From Dysidea avara (Eukaryota > Porifera > Demospongiae > Dictyoceratida > Dysideidae), in the NCBI RefSeq assembly GCF_963678975.1, contig NC_089276.1, positions 26,059,555 to 26,123,554 on the forward strand: 64,000 nt of DNA. Direction: 5' to 3'. This document shows positions 46,501 to 60,000 of the stretch, one piece after another. Position 1 is the stretch's first letter, and each line of letters begins with the position of its first letter. The notes below the pieces were generated by a model that was given only the letters and a program-made list of their open reading frames with translations, was not told the origin of the DNA and made no database searches. The translations under genes and the position numbers were made by a program.

Positions 46501-49500
46501 ATGTCACAGTTCTACACGATAAAACCTCTGCCATTAGTGGGTGCAGAAATATTTGGGGTTGACCTCAAGCTGAATGTCAACGATGATGTTATCGCTCAGA
46601 TAAAGCTGGACGTCACAAAGTACAGGCTGCTTATATTTCGTGACCAAGGCATCATCTCAGGAGATAGACACGTGGAGATCAGTAAATGGTTTGGCGAGTT
46701 GGACTCCACATTCTACAATCATCCTCGGTCTCCACACCTGGATGTGTTCAGAGTGTCTAATAACGAAGAGGAAGGGTGTAGGGGGGTGGGGCGCACTGGA
46801 TGGCACATTGATGGTAGTTTTCAACCAGCACCATTTGGATATTCTTTGTACCACATTGTGTCTGTACCAACTAGTGGAGATACAGGTATTATATGCATGA
46901 ACACTGTACATAGTGTCTAAAACTTTACATGCAGCACAAGGTTAAAACCGGGTTAGTATCAAATGGACTCTTACCCCAGGTGGTGATCCAGCCGGATATA
47001 GTAATCCAGATTGATCAGACCTGGATCTGACCCGGTTTAATTAAAACAAAGGCGTGTGTCAAGAACCACAATATGGGCACTCCACTAGCTATAGTGTGTT
47101 AAGAAAATGGAGTAACTATATCAGAATAGCCACACTGAACACGGGTAAATTTTATCAGTGATTGATTAGTCAGCATGGCTACAGACACCAAACCTTAAAT
47201 AGGGTGTGGCCCGCAAAAGAAGCTGGGCTCTACAACTAGACTACTGTATGGCAGGAAAATTTCTAAAGGTGGAAAAAAAGTGCTTGATTGAAAGTTCAAA
47301 AAATACTTTCGAAACAGTTCCTCTTTACCACTCTGCACCATAGATAATTAACTAGAAAGATTCATGAAGTTAATTGGAGGAAGCTAACAATGGTTGTGTT
47401 GATCATGTACAGTAGAATTTGCTGCTTTGATTGTTCAACATAAAGAGTCCCATTTGGCTTTTGGTAGAATCGTGTCTAGCTACCTCTTCCTCTTTCGTAG
47501 CTTGAACCAACATGTTTGGCCTTAATCCAAGTGGCCTGCGGGTTGAGCCATGACTAGTTGGTGTTTTTTTTCAGCCCTTGCAGGTATTTGCTATCATTTC
47601 ACTTAGGCTAGGATATAATGAGCGCCTCAAGACTCATGGTATCACTCGTGGTATAACTTGAGTTGTGTTCGCCTTCCCATATGCATGGTGGCCCAGTGCC
47701 TAGCTTACTTATAAAGTAGAAAACATGCACTTGAACTTCATTTATATGCTTTCTTTGATTGTCACTTTTAAGATGTAATATTGGTCCTTGTAGCTAGCTA
47801 ACTATTTCTGATAAATTATGAAAGTATAGACGAAAATGCATTGTTATTTTTCGAAACTTTAACCTTTAGAATTTTTTAGAAATTTACTGCTTTACAGTAT
47901 GATGTGTACATACACTTCTACATTGTCAAGGTTTTCACAGTTGATCCAATCTGCCAGGTATATTTCTAAAAGGCAATTCAGGCCTGATTGACTGTGACCT
48001 GTAGCTAGTTGACCAACCCAATTTCAACCCTGATGCAGTAGGTAGGTACTTACGTAGGTGCAGTATACATACAGTACATGTATGAGGAGGGGTCTGCACC
48101 TCTCCTGCAGCTTGTTAAATCTAAGTTTGTGACAAATTTTGCATTTCCCTGATACAACATGTCATGTGATTCAAGGTAGTGTTCCAGATGCAAAAAAAAA
48201 AATTGCTCTGAAATGTTGAAATCATGCCATGATAATTATCTTGAAGAATCGATATGTCATGTAGGGTTTTCAGAACCTAACGGATTACTGCTGCTACAGC
48301 AATTCTGAGGTATTACACATATAAGTGTGGTACAGTCAACCTTTAAACAAAAGCAAGGAGTCAAACGCAAGAGAGTCCGAAACACTTAATCTTTGTTGTA
48401 GTGTCCTATTTGTGATGCTGAAAAAAAACCAGTTGAAGACAAATGATAAGTCCAAGCCCATGAGTCCTGTATTGCCCATGAGGATAGGGCTTTCATGCCA
48501 ATGTATTTAATATTTGTGACTAATATTGCTATTGTAGTGTTCAAAGGTGTAATTTTGCTATATTATTTTCATACTTGATAAATTGTGTCATTATGTAGAT
48601 TCTTAACATTGGATATAGAACTGTGTGGCAGTAGAGACTGTTGTATTTCCTGTTATATTATGTGTAGTGATCGTATATTCTCATCCACAGCATTTTCTCC
48701 ACTCAATGAGGTAGTACAGTCCCTTACACCAGATCAGTACACAAGATGGAACAAGTTATACATGATGTCTGATAGAAGGGGTAGTCTCACTCATCCTCTG
48801 ATATATCCTCATCCTTTGACTGGGAAAGAAGTAAGGAAGCATAAAATGATAATGCAAGCGTTGCTTACAGAATGTGTGTGCAAATTTATATTACAATAAA
48901 ACTGACCTGAGTGACTGTCACTACTTTTATGACAAATTCCAGTGAAGGTCTCACTGAAGACACTGATTGTTGACCTTAACTGGAATTTGCCATATAATGG
49001 TCTTTAAGTCTTTTTTTTACGGGAAATTTTTAGGTGATGTGATCATGGTTATGAAACCCCCATAGAAATTTACACAGTATGGAATTTGAAGAGTTTGAGA
49101 CTTAGACCTCCCAACTCAGGTGGATAAGGTCATCAAATAACAGTTCCCACCTAGGGATATGTAATAGTTACAAGTATAACAAAAATTAGGAATTTTAAAT
49201 TAGAGTAGGACAGTGTATAGTGCTGAAATAAAAAGTAGCACAGTAGGGATATTCACTTCTTATTGTTTTACAGTATTTGGACATTACGTACTACTCCGAT
49301 CCAGCTTGTTTCAGTACTTTTTATTACAGCACTATACACTGTCCCTACTCTAATTTAAAATTCCTAATTTTTTCTTATACTTGTTTGTGAAGTTTTTTTT
49401 ACAAGCTCATGACCACTAAATAGCCTGCTTTTCACAAAACCAGTCACAACATTTTAAAAGAGTTAATTACAGCACTGTTATACTAGATTATGACTCATAC

Positions 49501-52500
49501 AATAACAACTGATCAGTGGGCGTGGCTCTACATAAGCCTGCAGACAATAATGGATGTGAATTCGTGCATACCTACAGACTGATGAATGGGCGTGGCTACC
49601 ATATGTCTACAGACAGTAATTTACATAAGTGGGCGTGGCTCACGAAAGAAGCAGGGCTACGCTATGACGTGTAGTAACACGTCCACATTTAATTTAGCAT
49701 GTGGAGTCAGACCTGAACAATCTATAAAGCAGGACCTGGATGACCCAACTCAGTTTAACATTGTTACTAAATAAACTATATTTATTGACTTACACATTGC
49801 TATATAGCTTGCCTCGAGTTGCTCTCACTGTTCGATACCAACAGCAAGTTACGTACGCGTGTGTTCAAATAGTTTGGTGCAACCGGCGACCACGTGTATT
49901 CGAATAGTTTGATTATATACACTGGTAGATGGAAGCCGTACTGTGGTCTATTAACACTCAGCGGTAGTTCATTTCTAAGGTAGAATCTAAAGGAAAATGG
50001 ACATGTGGCAGTGGTGATGACCCTGGGTGCTAGGTGTGATGTGCCTGGTACCTGCCCTTTGATCCATATTGGGATTTTCCAGTGTTTTGTGCATATAGAC
50101 ACCACTGGGGCTGGGGATTTTTTTCTGCATTCCTCATGTTTCAGTTACATGTTTCTGACTCCCTGTATTCACAGGCTTTAAGCCTTCTCACAGGTCCCTA
50201 GTGGGATAGCATTCACAGAACAGAAAAGACTGTTTTATTAGAATATCTCAATTTTGTCTAATAACTAGCTACATGGTTATTTTGTTTACTTGACGAAAGG
50301 TATTAATGGTTAGCTCATACAGTACATATATATGTACAGAATCCCAAAGTAGTGTATCCTATAGGTGTAATAACAATCATTTGTTTTTGTCAATCGTAAT
50401 TGACAGATCTGTGAATGCTTATCAGATTCTTTATCCTCCCACCTTCCTTCCTGTGCATACAGTGTATATACCAATTTGAGGCATTTGAGGTACAAACTTG
50501 TGTTTTATAATGATGTTTGTAAGTGTGTGTGTAAAAAGAATTACAACAGAGAAATTGTAGGCTAGTACATATCTTAGTGAGTACTCAGTGAGTGTTTATA
50601 TTTGAATTTTTGAATTTGCAGGTTGAAAACTGTATGTATTTGTATTTAAATTTTAAATTCTTACTATTCTTTAAAGAGTTTTAGCGAACTAAAAATTGAC
50701 TCTTCGTTGGCAACATGTTCTGATTGTTTGAGGGCGTGACTGCTATGCAATCGTTTTATATTTGCAGCTATTGTACAGGTATCTAGCCCTCTTGCAGTAA
50801 CATAAACACTTGAAATAGTTTTGTGGCATGCATCTAAATAATTATGATCTTCTAAAGAGAGTGTCAATATGGAAAATTAATGCCTTCTATGCATGAAGAA
50901 GAAGACAATCATGTGATTGAAGATAAAACAAAAGTCAAAGCACTCATAAAAATAATCTGCTGTACAGTAGTGCACTTGACAAGTGAATCAACCACTGTAT
51001 CAAACAGCGGTGGTACTGTTTAGTAGAGTTCCCCCCTAAAATAAACAGTGCTTACCAAAATGGTGCCATTAAATACCACCCTAGAAATACTATACATGAC
51101 AAAATTACTTTTACGGAATAGTTTTAGTGTATCTAACATCAATCCAGTGTTAAAAACAAGAGAACACTTACAAAAGGCCAAAAAAAATTTTTAAAAAGTC
51201 AACTGATTACCTGTCTGCGAGCTGGACCACAGTTGCAAGGCTAGAAGCCACCATTACATACCACAATAACACACTTACTTGCGACATGTGTCTTTTCTGC
51301 TAGCGCCTGCCTTCTGAGGTCCAATTTTTTGTGAAGCTGTTAAAATAGCCTCCAGCATAAATTTCTGTGATTGTGAAATATGCGAGACACAAATGAGTCC
51401 TCCATAATTCTATGTATGCATCTCTTTGGATACTATGGCAAAGTTACAGCAACTTAAGAATACGGAAGGTTTAGGCAAAACTCTGCTCACTCGAAAATAT
51501 AAGAAATTCAATATGCCAGCAGAAAATTTTATGAGTTAAGCTTTGATTCATAAATTTTGGACCTCGCACACGTAACCCGCGGTATGGTACCTAATGAAAA
51601 CAAAGTATTTAAATTACTACAGTATTTTGTATTTGTACTTAAATGTTGCCCTTCTAAAAGTATTTGCAATTGTATTTGTATTATTCACAATATAAGAGTT
51701 TTTGCATTATAAAAATATTGTGCATTTTTTTGTCCCATGTAATATAGTATGCACAACCTTTGTGTAATAAATGTATCATGTGCCCGATTGACTTGCCTGA
51801 TATGTACACCCAAGAGCGTGAGTGTACATATCAGGCAAAACACAAGGGCACGTGATACAGGTGATATGTACCATGCCAATGTAGGCTAAGAGCCTGCGGG
51901 TGATCGATCACCCAAACCACCACTAAATTTATTATATAGACCAACTTGTGAAATTCGATCATGTGTAGAGACGTAGAACAATGACGTAACACTTATATCT
52001 GTATGTTAGGCCTTAATTAGAATATGGTATTGTAGATCACGTATGTATGATGAATGGTGTGCACGTGTACTGTATGAATCGCTCTGGCTTTCAGTGATCA
52101 TGACGAGGATCAAGTCGAGCCCATAACAGCTGCCTTCGTACATCCGTACATTATGGGACAGCAGCAACTAACATTGTGACTAATTTTGTTAACATGAACG
52201 GGCAAGTCATATCAGTATCATGGAAAAGTTCAATTATTTTACAAGTATTTTAAAGCCACTGCATCATTTTACAGACTGTTTACTAAACATCTATAGGGGT
52301 AAGCTTTACTGTAGAGTGTTTATCTCGTGTTACTCAAAAAGTGGGCGTGTCCATATTTTTAAAAATGTGGCAAACCGCTTGTGAATATGCTATACCACTA
52401 GTTCTCACCTTAAACCAATGTTTCTCAACTCATAGGATGGCAAGGGTGATAAATCATTTCCATCTGAGTGCTGTAGAATGCATGCTTCTTACAGGTGTAT

Positions 52501-53287
52501 GCCTTCATTTCAACATAATTTTAGCTCATTCATTCACTTTTTATTAATTAGCAAAGCCCATATTATATGTTTGTACTGATGAGCTGGATAGTAACATGTT
52601 CTGTGCTTGGAATGAACATTGTCATTACCAACATGAACCAAGTCAAAATACCTACCCACATCAAGGCCATGGTACATTTACAATGTACCATAGCTAGCCA
52701 TGGTTTAACTTAAATGTACCATGGCCAGCCAGGGTTTATAAGATATGTACCCTGAAATTTGCCTGAGTTAGGTGGCTTCATGGTTACGTTTCTGTGTATT
52801 GCAAGATGTAGTTCATTAATTATTGTTAGCACAACAATAAATAGAAAATTCACACTTCTAATAAATAGAAATGTTCCTTTTGCAGATACTTATAAGGTAT
52901 TTGTACTAACAAATATTTTGTTGCTGTAGACTCTTTGTTTTCACTTGGGAATGACAAGCTCATTTGTTTATGATTGGGATACACCTGAGGCAAGGTTTAC
53001 AGAGTGGCCAGAGACAAAGAAACTATTACAAGAAATTCATAATCAGGTTGTACGAGACAACAGGAAATATATCTACCAACATAAGGTACTGAATGTGAGG
53101 TTAATTATATATTTGTAAAGTACATATGGGTTGTCCCCTGCAGTGGACACAAGGAGATTTCATCATCTCTGATAACTTAGCAGTTGGACATGAGGCCTCC
53201 CCAGAAACACAATTACCTGAAGAACAAGTTGGACTAAGGATAATGCATAGAACTACAGTCAAGGGGCAATATACACCACAAAAATAA
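46501..53287 (+). CDS. TauD/TfdA-family Fe(II)/2-oxoglutarate dioxygenase, 4 exons
   Basis: The enzyme is a double-stranded beta-helix oxygenase that couples 2-oxoglutarate decarboxylation to substrate hydroxylation. Its substrate cannot be told from sequence. The exons are 46501-46885, 48691-48830, 52930-53085 and 53144-53287; the phases (1, 0, 0) agree and give 274 aa, the usual family length. The iron-binding HxD is in GWHIDGSF (His102, Asp104), the distal His is in NLAVGHEAS (about 243), and the 2-oxoglutarate-binding Arg is in RIMHRTTVKG (about 263). The N-terminal strand PLVGAEIFGVDL and the LLIFRDQ motif are typical of TauD. HPLIYPHPLTGKxTLCFHLGM matches the TauD-like subset in which the propeptide loop is short. 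There is no signal peptide. Four conserved ligands suggest an active enzyme. Confidence 0.9.
46935..47230. repeat. dispersed repeat with CCTGGATCTGACCC motif
   Basis: GACCTGGATCTGACCCGGTTT is shared in form with GACCTGGATGACCCAACTCAG (about 49,735) and CACCTGGATGAGACCCAGATT (about 63,881). All three are followed by TTAA/TTAC. The repeat lies in intron 1 of the dioxygenase gene. Its boundaries are approximate. Confidence 0.5.
49184..49374. mobile_element. ~190-bp foldback MITE
   Basis: The left arm AAAAATTAGGAATTTTAAAT plus GAGTAGGACAGTGTATAGTGC is mirrored by GCACTATACACTGTCCCTAC and TTTAAAATTCCTAATTTTT. The whole element is close to a single hairpin. It belongs with the foldbacks at 58,100-58,860 and 58,856-59,075. 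Confidence 0.8.
49490..49780. repeat. repeat region with three GGGCGTGGCT motifs
   Basis: TGGGCGTGGCT occurs at about 49,517, 49,588 and 49,632, embedded in related segments (CTACAGACAGTAAT/CTGCAGACAATAAT), so this looks like a decayed tandem repeat. It ends with the GACCTGGATGACCC repeat. Confidence 0.5.
50810..50960. repeat. repeat shared with 60,100-60,360
   Basis: ATATGGAAAATTAATGCC followed by GAAGAAGA and GATTGAAGATAAAA occurs here and at about 60,131-60,200. This is a dispersed repeat of unknown class. Confidence 0.5.
50961..51770. other. dioxygenase intron 2, no clear feature
   Basis: No exon or RNA gene is visible. Parts may extend the repeat at 50,810. Confidence 0.35.
51773..51858. 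repeat. 86-bp foldback of the ATCAGGCA family
   Basis: GTATCATGTGCCC pairs with GGGCACGTGATAC, and TTGCCTGATATGTACAC pairs with GTGTACATATCAGGCAA. The core matches the foldback at 4,240-4,329. Confidence 0.7.
51859..52900. other. dioxygenase intron 2, 3' part
   Basis: Repeated GTACCATGGCCAGCCA/GTACCATAGCTAGCCA phrases occur near 52,680-52,735. Otherwise no feature was recognised. Confidence 0.35.
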
Positions 53288-54040
53288 TATGTAGCTAACC
53301 TGTTTAATTGCTTTCAATTGTTGTTAACGTTCAATGTGACTGTGACATGTCAGAAAGATCTCACTGGACCTGGTCACCATAGATTGACTGAAAACATCAT
53401 TGTTTGCAATAGCTAATGAGAAGTGGTTAGCTAACTACACAGACAAATCTTTGGTCACATCATAGATATCATACATAACGTATTATACATATAATATCTG
53501 TGGTCACATGTACATGTGACATAGTCTATGCTTGCACCACTAAACAGAGTTAGGGAGCAACTCTGCAACTGTAGATGTAGGCATGCATATGGCAATGGTG
53601 TTGATGAGTACAAAAAAATTTATAAGCATGCAATCTAGTGGTGTGTCATTCCTCTGAAAAATATGAAGTTTAAGCCGATTAAGGTGCCAGGCCTGGTCTT
53701 CGCCACTCGCCTCTCTGCGAGGGGGCGGGAGGGACTAAATTAGCAGGAGGCGTGGTTTTAATTTAAAATCTTGATCGCGCTGCTGGGATTAGGGGCAGGA
53801 AGTAGCAATACACGTCTCAGGCTGACGTCTGGTCCTTATACAGTTATAGTCCTGAGGTATGTGTATGTAATAAGATCTATAAACCCCAGTAAGTTCAATA
53901 TAACTATGCTGTGATCTCACACCACGTGACTGACTACAAGCCTTGTAGTACATCAGTACATGTGATAGGGTATCAGCATTTTTGCTCGTTTTCACAGATG
54001 ACATGCATGTAGGTGGCAGATTCACTTCCTTACCGGAGAT

Positions 54041-57000
54041 ATGGATAGGCGTAGCGATACAATAAGTAGTACGGGAAGAGCAACTATGTTACTTATGACG
54101 TTGATGATGTTTAGTATCGTTTTAAAAGGTGAGGTCAACGTAGACACGTATACAGTTTCTTTTCGTAGTCAGAGTATTAATTATATATATCGTGATATAA
54201 TGTGTGATGATGGTATTGTAGCGACATATGTTCCACAAACGACTATCCATGCACATGCATACAGGGGCGGGGTTTCAAGTATCCACAATACAGTACTAAA
54301 GTCATGCCATTCGATTACTATTCAATTTATATCTGCTGTGGCCAACCCCACGGTAGTCAGACTGGTACGGAGAATGTACTGCCTCTTATTTGGTCTCTTA
54401 ATGTTCTGTCAGCTGGATTATATTATTGTGCCCATCTTAGGCTGTTAACGGGTTGTTCCAGCAGTCCACTAAATGTAAGCGAATTATCAAACACACTAAC
54501 TGTACGTAAGAAAGAAATTTTTCTTGATTAGGCCACTCCAAATAAATTCTCTGTTTCCTGTCCAATGCCCACATCTAGTTACTGTCAACTCTAAATATCC
54601 CATCATTCCGTATTCTTTCAGGTTGTCTATAGTAAAAGCGATCTTGTAGGCAAATACGACCACCTCAGAAAAAACATGTATATAGTTAGAATAATTTCCC
54701 AATTTGTCTCAATATTATCCATATAGCAATAGCTGTGTTTTGTGCAGCTGCTGTAGGCTTTACATACATACCTATGTGAGTTTATTCTTCTCAATTGTCA
54801 CATTTGTAGCATCATCAAGTGACCTACAAGTGAACATCACATCCAATGTCACATTGACTGATAGTTTAGTGTGTGAGAATGCACTGATTTCACTCACTTG
54901 TGATGCTGTTAATGCCACTAAGCCAGAGTACAAGTGGTTCCCTTTAGAGGAGACCAATAGAACTATTGTGGTAACAGTTACTGATGTATCCACAGAGTAT
55001 AATTGCACGGTTACTGATGTTAACCATAATACTGGATACTCTGCCATCAATGTTCTAAGTAATGGTGAGTATGTTATGTCTAAGGGGAAGTGTATTGAAT
55101 AGTATTGTGTATTTGATGCAGTATTAGATATGTGTTCTAGCATAGATATACTATACACATAGGGATTGGAAACGGAACTCGCGCACTATAACATCCGTGT
55201 TTCGGTTTGCATCATAGTGTGGTTGCTAAGGACGATGATGGCGAGCAGGTGTGTCCGTAGTTTATCTGTTTGTCGCTAACTTCACTTCAGGATGAAGCAG
55301 TTAAGTCTCCCAGGACAATAACAAAAGTTTGAAGAGTTTGCAAGAGCTGTATTTCGGCGAATTTTCGGTAGTGACACATTGGATGCTGTTGCATGATTTA
55401 TCCAGTTTGTTTAGTGACTGATTTCAACGACCCGTGACCTTGTACTGAGTCGTATATTTGAAAGAACGGACTTTAGATGTATTCCATACCGTACCATACT
55501 GTCCTGCAAGTGTGTCTGCAACTAGCTAATAGAACACTTGGTCCACCAGGCCACATTCTTCAATTCCCAGTCCAGGTCATTCTATGATTTCATAGATTTG
55601 CAGGAGGCCTGTATGGAAGCTTCAGTACTTACGTGGCATTATACTACAAAGTGGATAAACATGATTGATTGGTCCCAGTATGGCTTCAGTTAATTACACA
55701 AGCCATTCACCATTGCTACAGAGTTGGCTAAAGGTAGCTGCACCAGTACAGCCAGACTGTGTTAAGTCGACAATCCGTCACACTAACTAACAAAGAAACC
55801 ATACACTTTGAATATTTTAACTGTACAGTGTAATATGTGTACGTTGATTATGAATTATGTGTGCAATGTAGCTAGCTATAAATGTTTATGTCACTTCTTT
55901 TGAAAGTACACGTACTGTTTAAACATATAATTTGGTAGTGCATCTTGAGCTCTTGCTTGTTAGTCATCAGTACACTGTCATTTGGTGTTCTTTGATGGAT
56001 GTCTAATCATGTGGCTTGGATGATTTCTTCAAAATTTTGTGTCTTATTAGAAGATTGTGTCGTGCCATACAGCTTTGGTTTCAGAGCAATTCAACACACA
56101 CTTTACACCCCCCAAGTGTGGTAGTAGTTGATGGTATGGTAAATTGATATCTAGCATCGGTCATGGGCCTACTAAAAGTCCACAAGTGTAAAGTGGTAAG
56201 CAGTAATTTTATAAATATGACAATTGATACAATAACTCCAAGTTGCCTATTACACTACACACTTGATATAGATTTCAAAACAAAGCTACCTAAGCTGCTT
56301 CCCAACACAGAGAATCTGTGAAAAGTCTACAAAAATGAGACGGTGAGGCCATAACATAATTCGCTTACCTCTTGACATACTGGTGGCTTGTTTATTACGA
56401 ACAACAGTCTCTTGTGGTTGCACACGCATTCCTGTTATTGTGTACAAGGCTAGGTTAACCAATTCATCAAGTTAAAAGTCGACAAATTGCTAATAGTTGG
56501 CAAATAAAGCCATTAGAAATAATATCGCGCTCGTAACTACGGACAGTATCTATGGTGACTAACTAGCGCAAGCAAAACATGGATGATTTTTCGAGCTCAT
56601 TACGTCACATTGGGAATTTGTACAGAGACGTCACATGAGTTACTTCCGTTTCCAATCCCATTGTAAAGTGTAAAGGTTAGTATATCTATGGTTCTAGTGA
56701 TATTGTAGTTGCTAGGAGGTCCAAAACATGCTATACTGATCTATTGGAATCTGGCCTATGCACTGTTTACCTATTACTCCACCATCCATTAGGTAGCAAA
56801 TAAGCATATATGGTTTCTTATGTTGTAGCAATTACAATGTGAATATATGTACTAAAATGTATTTATCAGCGTCTTTATTTAATTTGTTTCTGTCACAGGC
56901 TCTGCTCCAGTATTATTTAAACACTTCCCTGATTATGCAGATTTATATTCTGGATATGCTGCTAATTTTACAGTAGAAATTGTTAGGAGCAGTCCACCTT

Positions 57001-60000
57001 TGGTTCATAGTAGTTGGTCAAGATTCCATGCTCCATTAAATGACAGTGGACGTGCATTTATCTTTAACTTCACTAGTGGTGGTAGTCAGTATAGCTCACT
57101 GGTAATCCATGATCTTTCCATAAGTTATGATTCAGGAAATTATACTTATTGTGCATCTAACAAATGTGGAGAGTCATGTGTGTCTGGTAATCTCAATGTA
57201 CTACCAGGTGTGTTTGTATGTATGTAAAATGTACACGCGTTCATATGTATTATAATTACGTATATGCATAAACTTGTACTTAACGGTGATGGGTGGGAGT
57301 CACCACTGGCTGGGGCATTTTGGACAGGTAAAACCAGGCCTACACCACTGGATACAGTATTGTAGCAGACGTGGGTTAACAAGGACCTGTTCCCAGTAGT
57401 TTTGTAGCTGACAGTTTACCTTTAACACTCAAATTGTTGCTGCCTTCTATTTATATATCATACAGTGCAATAGTACTGTTATCGTACTGTATAGTAGGGA
57501 CCACGCGGCCCATGAAAATACATCACCCAAAAACCAGCCTCACATTTCCCTGATGACAATGAAGTAGGCCCTAACAAGCCTTCAGATCGATCCAAAATAC
57601 TTTCAGCAAGTTATTAAACAGAATTTTCTGCTGACTGACTGATTCCTTCTGACAAGTGTAACTTGATAATGGCTAAGGATACAGGCTTGATTTTTTCACT
57701 GTTCCACGTCACTTCAGCTGGATATGTGCCTTTTGGTACACCGCAGTACATACAATGCATTCTTCATGGACTTACCAGTGTACATCTTTGTGTCCCATTC
57801 ATCTTTGCTGACAGCGAAAGGTGCCGATTTAGTGGTAGCATGTGCACTTCGTGAAATCATCCGTATTTTTCATAATGGCTACTTTGATTGCAGAGGTGCT
57901 TTTCAAACAGTTCTTGATTGTAATGCTGTGAAACAGGTTGAACATGGTTGACAATGAAGCATAATGGATACTTCACTTTTCAGGTGATAATTGATAGCTG
58001 GGGTGCATAGCACCATTTCTTTCTTTTGATGAGGTATGCGTGGGTTCAGTAGTCATAATTTTTATTTTACAAAAAAAGTTAACAAACAAGTACACAAAAA
58101 ATTGGAATTTTCAATTAGAGTAGGGACCTTAGCACATTGATAAAAAGTACTGAAACAAGCTGGAGTAGTGCATGATATTAAATTACAGTAAAATAAGAAG
58201 TGTTATATTCCTACTGTGCATTTCCATTATGGTATCTTGAGCACAGTAAGGATATAACACTTCTTATTGTTTACTGTGATTTAGTTATACCAAAAATACC
58301 GTATACTGCAGTATTTTCATCAAACCGTTTGAAAGGTACTGACTTTCAAATATACCAGTAATATTTGAATGAGTGTAGTGTGCTATGAGGGAAGCCAGAC
58401 ATCAGGTCTTGGCATTTAATTAAGTTATGTATTGATGGGGTTTGGATGTGACACAAGGCCAACCTAACAGTAAACTGTGATTACAACCTAGTACCAGCCT
58501 ACTTGTATCAACAACTGTATAGATGTTAGTAATATGCATTTAATACCTGTTAGTCATGAGTAACTTTTACTTGTGGTATATACCCAACTTTGTATAGTAA
58601 CTACAGATTAACACTTGATTGTTTTTATCACAAATAAAGCAATACCAGGTTGATTAAAAGTGCGTTATTTGTTGACTTCCAGGATACCATGAAATACTGG
58701 ATACTGGGGTATTTTCTCAATACCGAATACCAGTATTAAAAATGTCACGTACTGCCCAACACTAGATTTAGTATCATGCACTACTCCAGCTTGTTTCAGT
58801 ACTTTTTATCGATGGTCCCTACTCTAGTTATTTATACTGGTATTTAAAAATTTTAAAAATAAAGTAGGGATCTATGCAATAAAAAGTAATGAAACAGGAG
58901 ATAAATGATGGTATAACAACATAGCTTGGTGGGAAGTCTGTACTTTGGCATAGATTAAAACAATTGTTATAGCAGTAGGGACTTTCCCACCGAACTATGT
59001 TGTAATACCATCGTTCATCTCTTGTTTCACCACTTCTTCTTGCATAGATCCCTACTTCATTTTAAATTAACAATTTTTAGTTAGCACAGCTAGCTACAGT
59101 GTAACTTGTGACTGTTCTATTAGAATATCTGTTGTATGTAGAGTATTTCAAGTCGGCCAAGGGCTGTGCAGCTAGCTAGACCAATAGGTCATCTTGTTTA
59201 CTGTTAAGTAAATGGCTAGATTGTTAAGAGGTGTGGTCTCTGTTAGAGATGTACTGATTCAACTTTTCTGAACTTTACCAATACTGATCCGATCTAGGAA
59301 ATTTATTACCGATCTACCAATATTGTACCAATCTGATATCAGTTAACTAATATGATGACTGATCTTGTACAGGTAGTTCTTATAGCTTTCTAATTGGTCA
59401 ATTGTTAGCTGAATGATGATCACAGCATTGTTACTGAAGTCAATACCAATGGTGGTGTGGCCTCAATTACACCACCCAGTCAATCTGCAGTGACAGCACT
59501 CACAAATAATTATTTTAATGCATGCTCTATTAAGACTTGCCTGGTTTGTAGGCTGTTGTAGCAGAGATTCTAATAGTTTAGTCTATTTGATATGGTGTAG
59601 CACTATTCATTGTTTTCTGCCCAAGGACCTCTGGTAAGTTTAAGTGTAAGTTTCAGTAATCAAAACAGCTAACTTGCACATATTTGTATGGCTTCTCATA
59701 GTTTTAATGGGCACCAGGCAAAGAAATGGCACTGTACTTTAGCTTGTTTTGTAAATGGAGCAGAGAAATGAAAGAAGAAGTTTAGTATGTTTGAAGATAT
59801 GGTGATTAGAAAAATCGGTAGCATGAATCGGTGGTTTCAATAGAAAATCGATTCTACTGGTTTTGCTCAAATTGTCAAGATTGGTACTGATCTGATATTA
59901 GATTGATAGATTGGTACATCTCTAGTCTCTGTACTCTGTCGCTATTATCCAACCTAGACTTTTATTTGATATTTGATGGGTGTGGTCATGAACCTATCGT

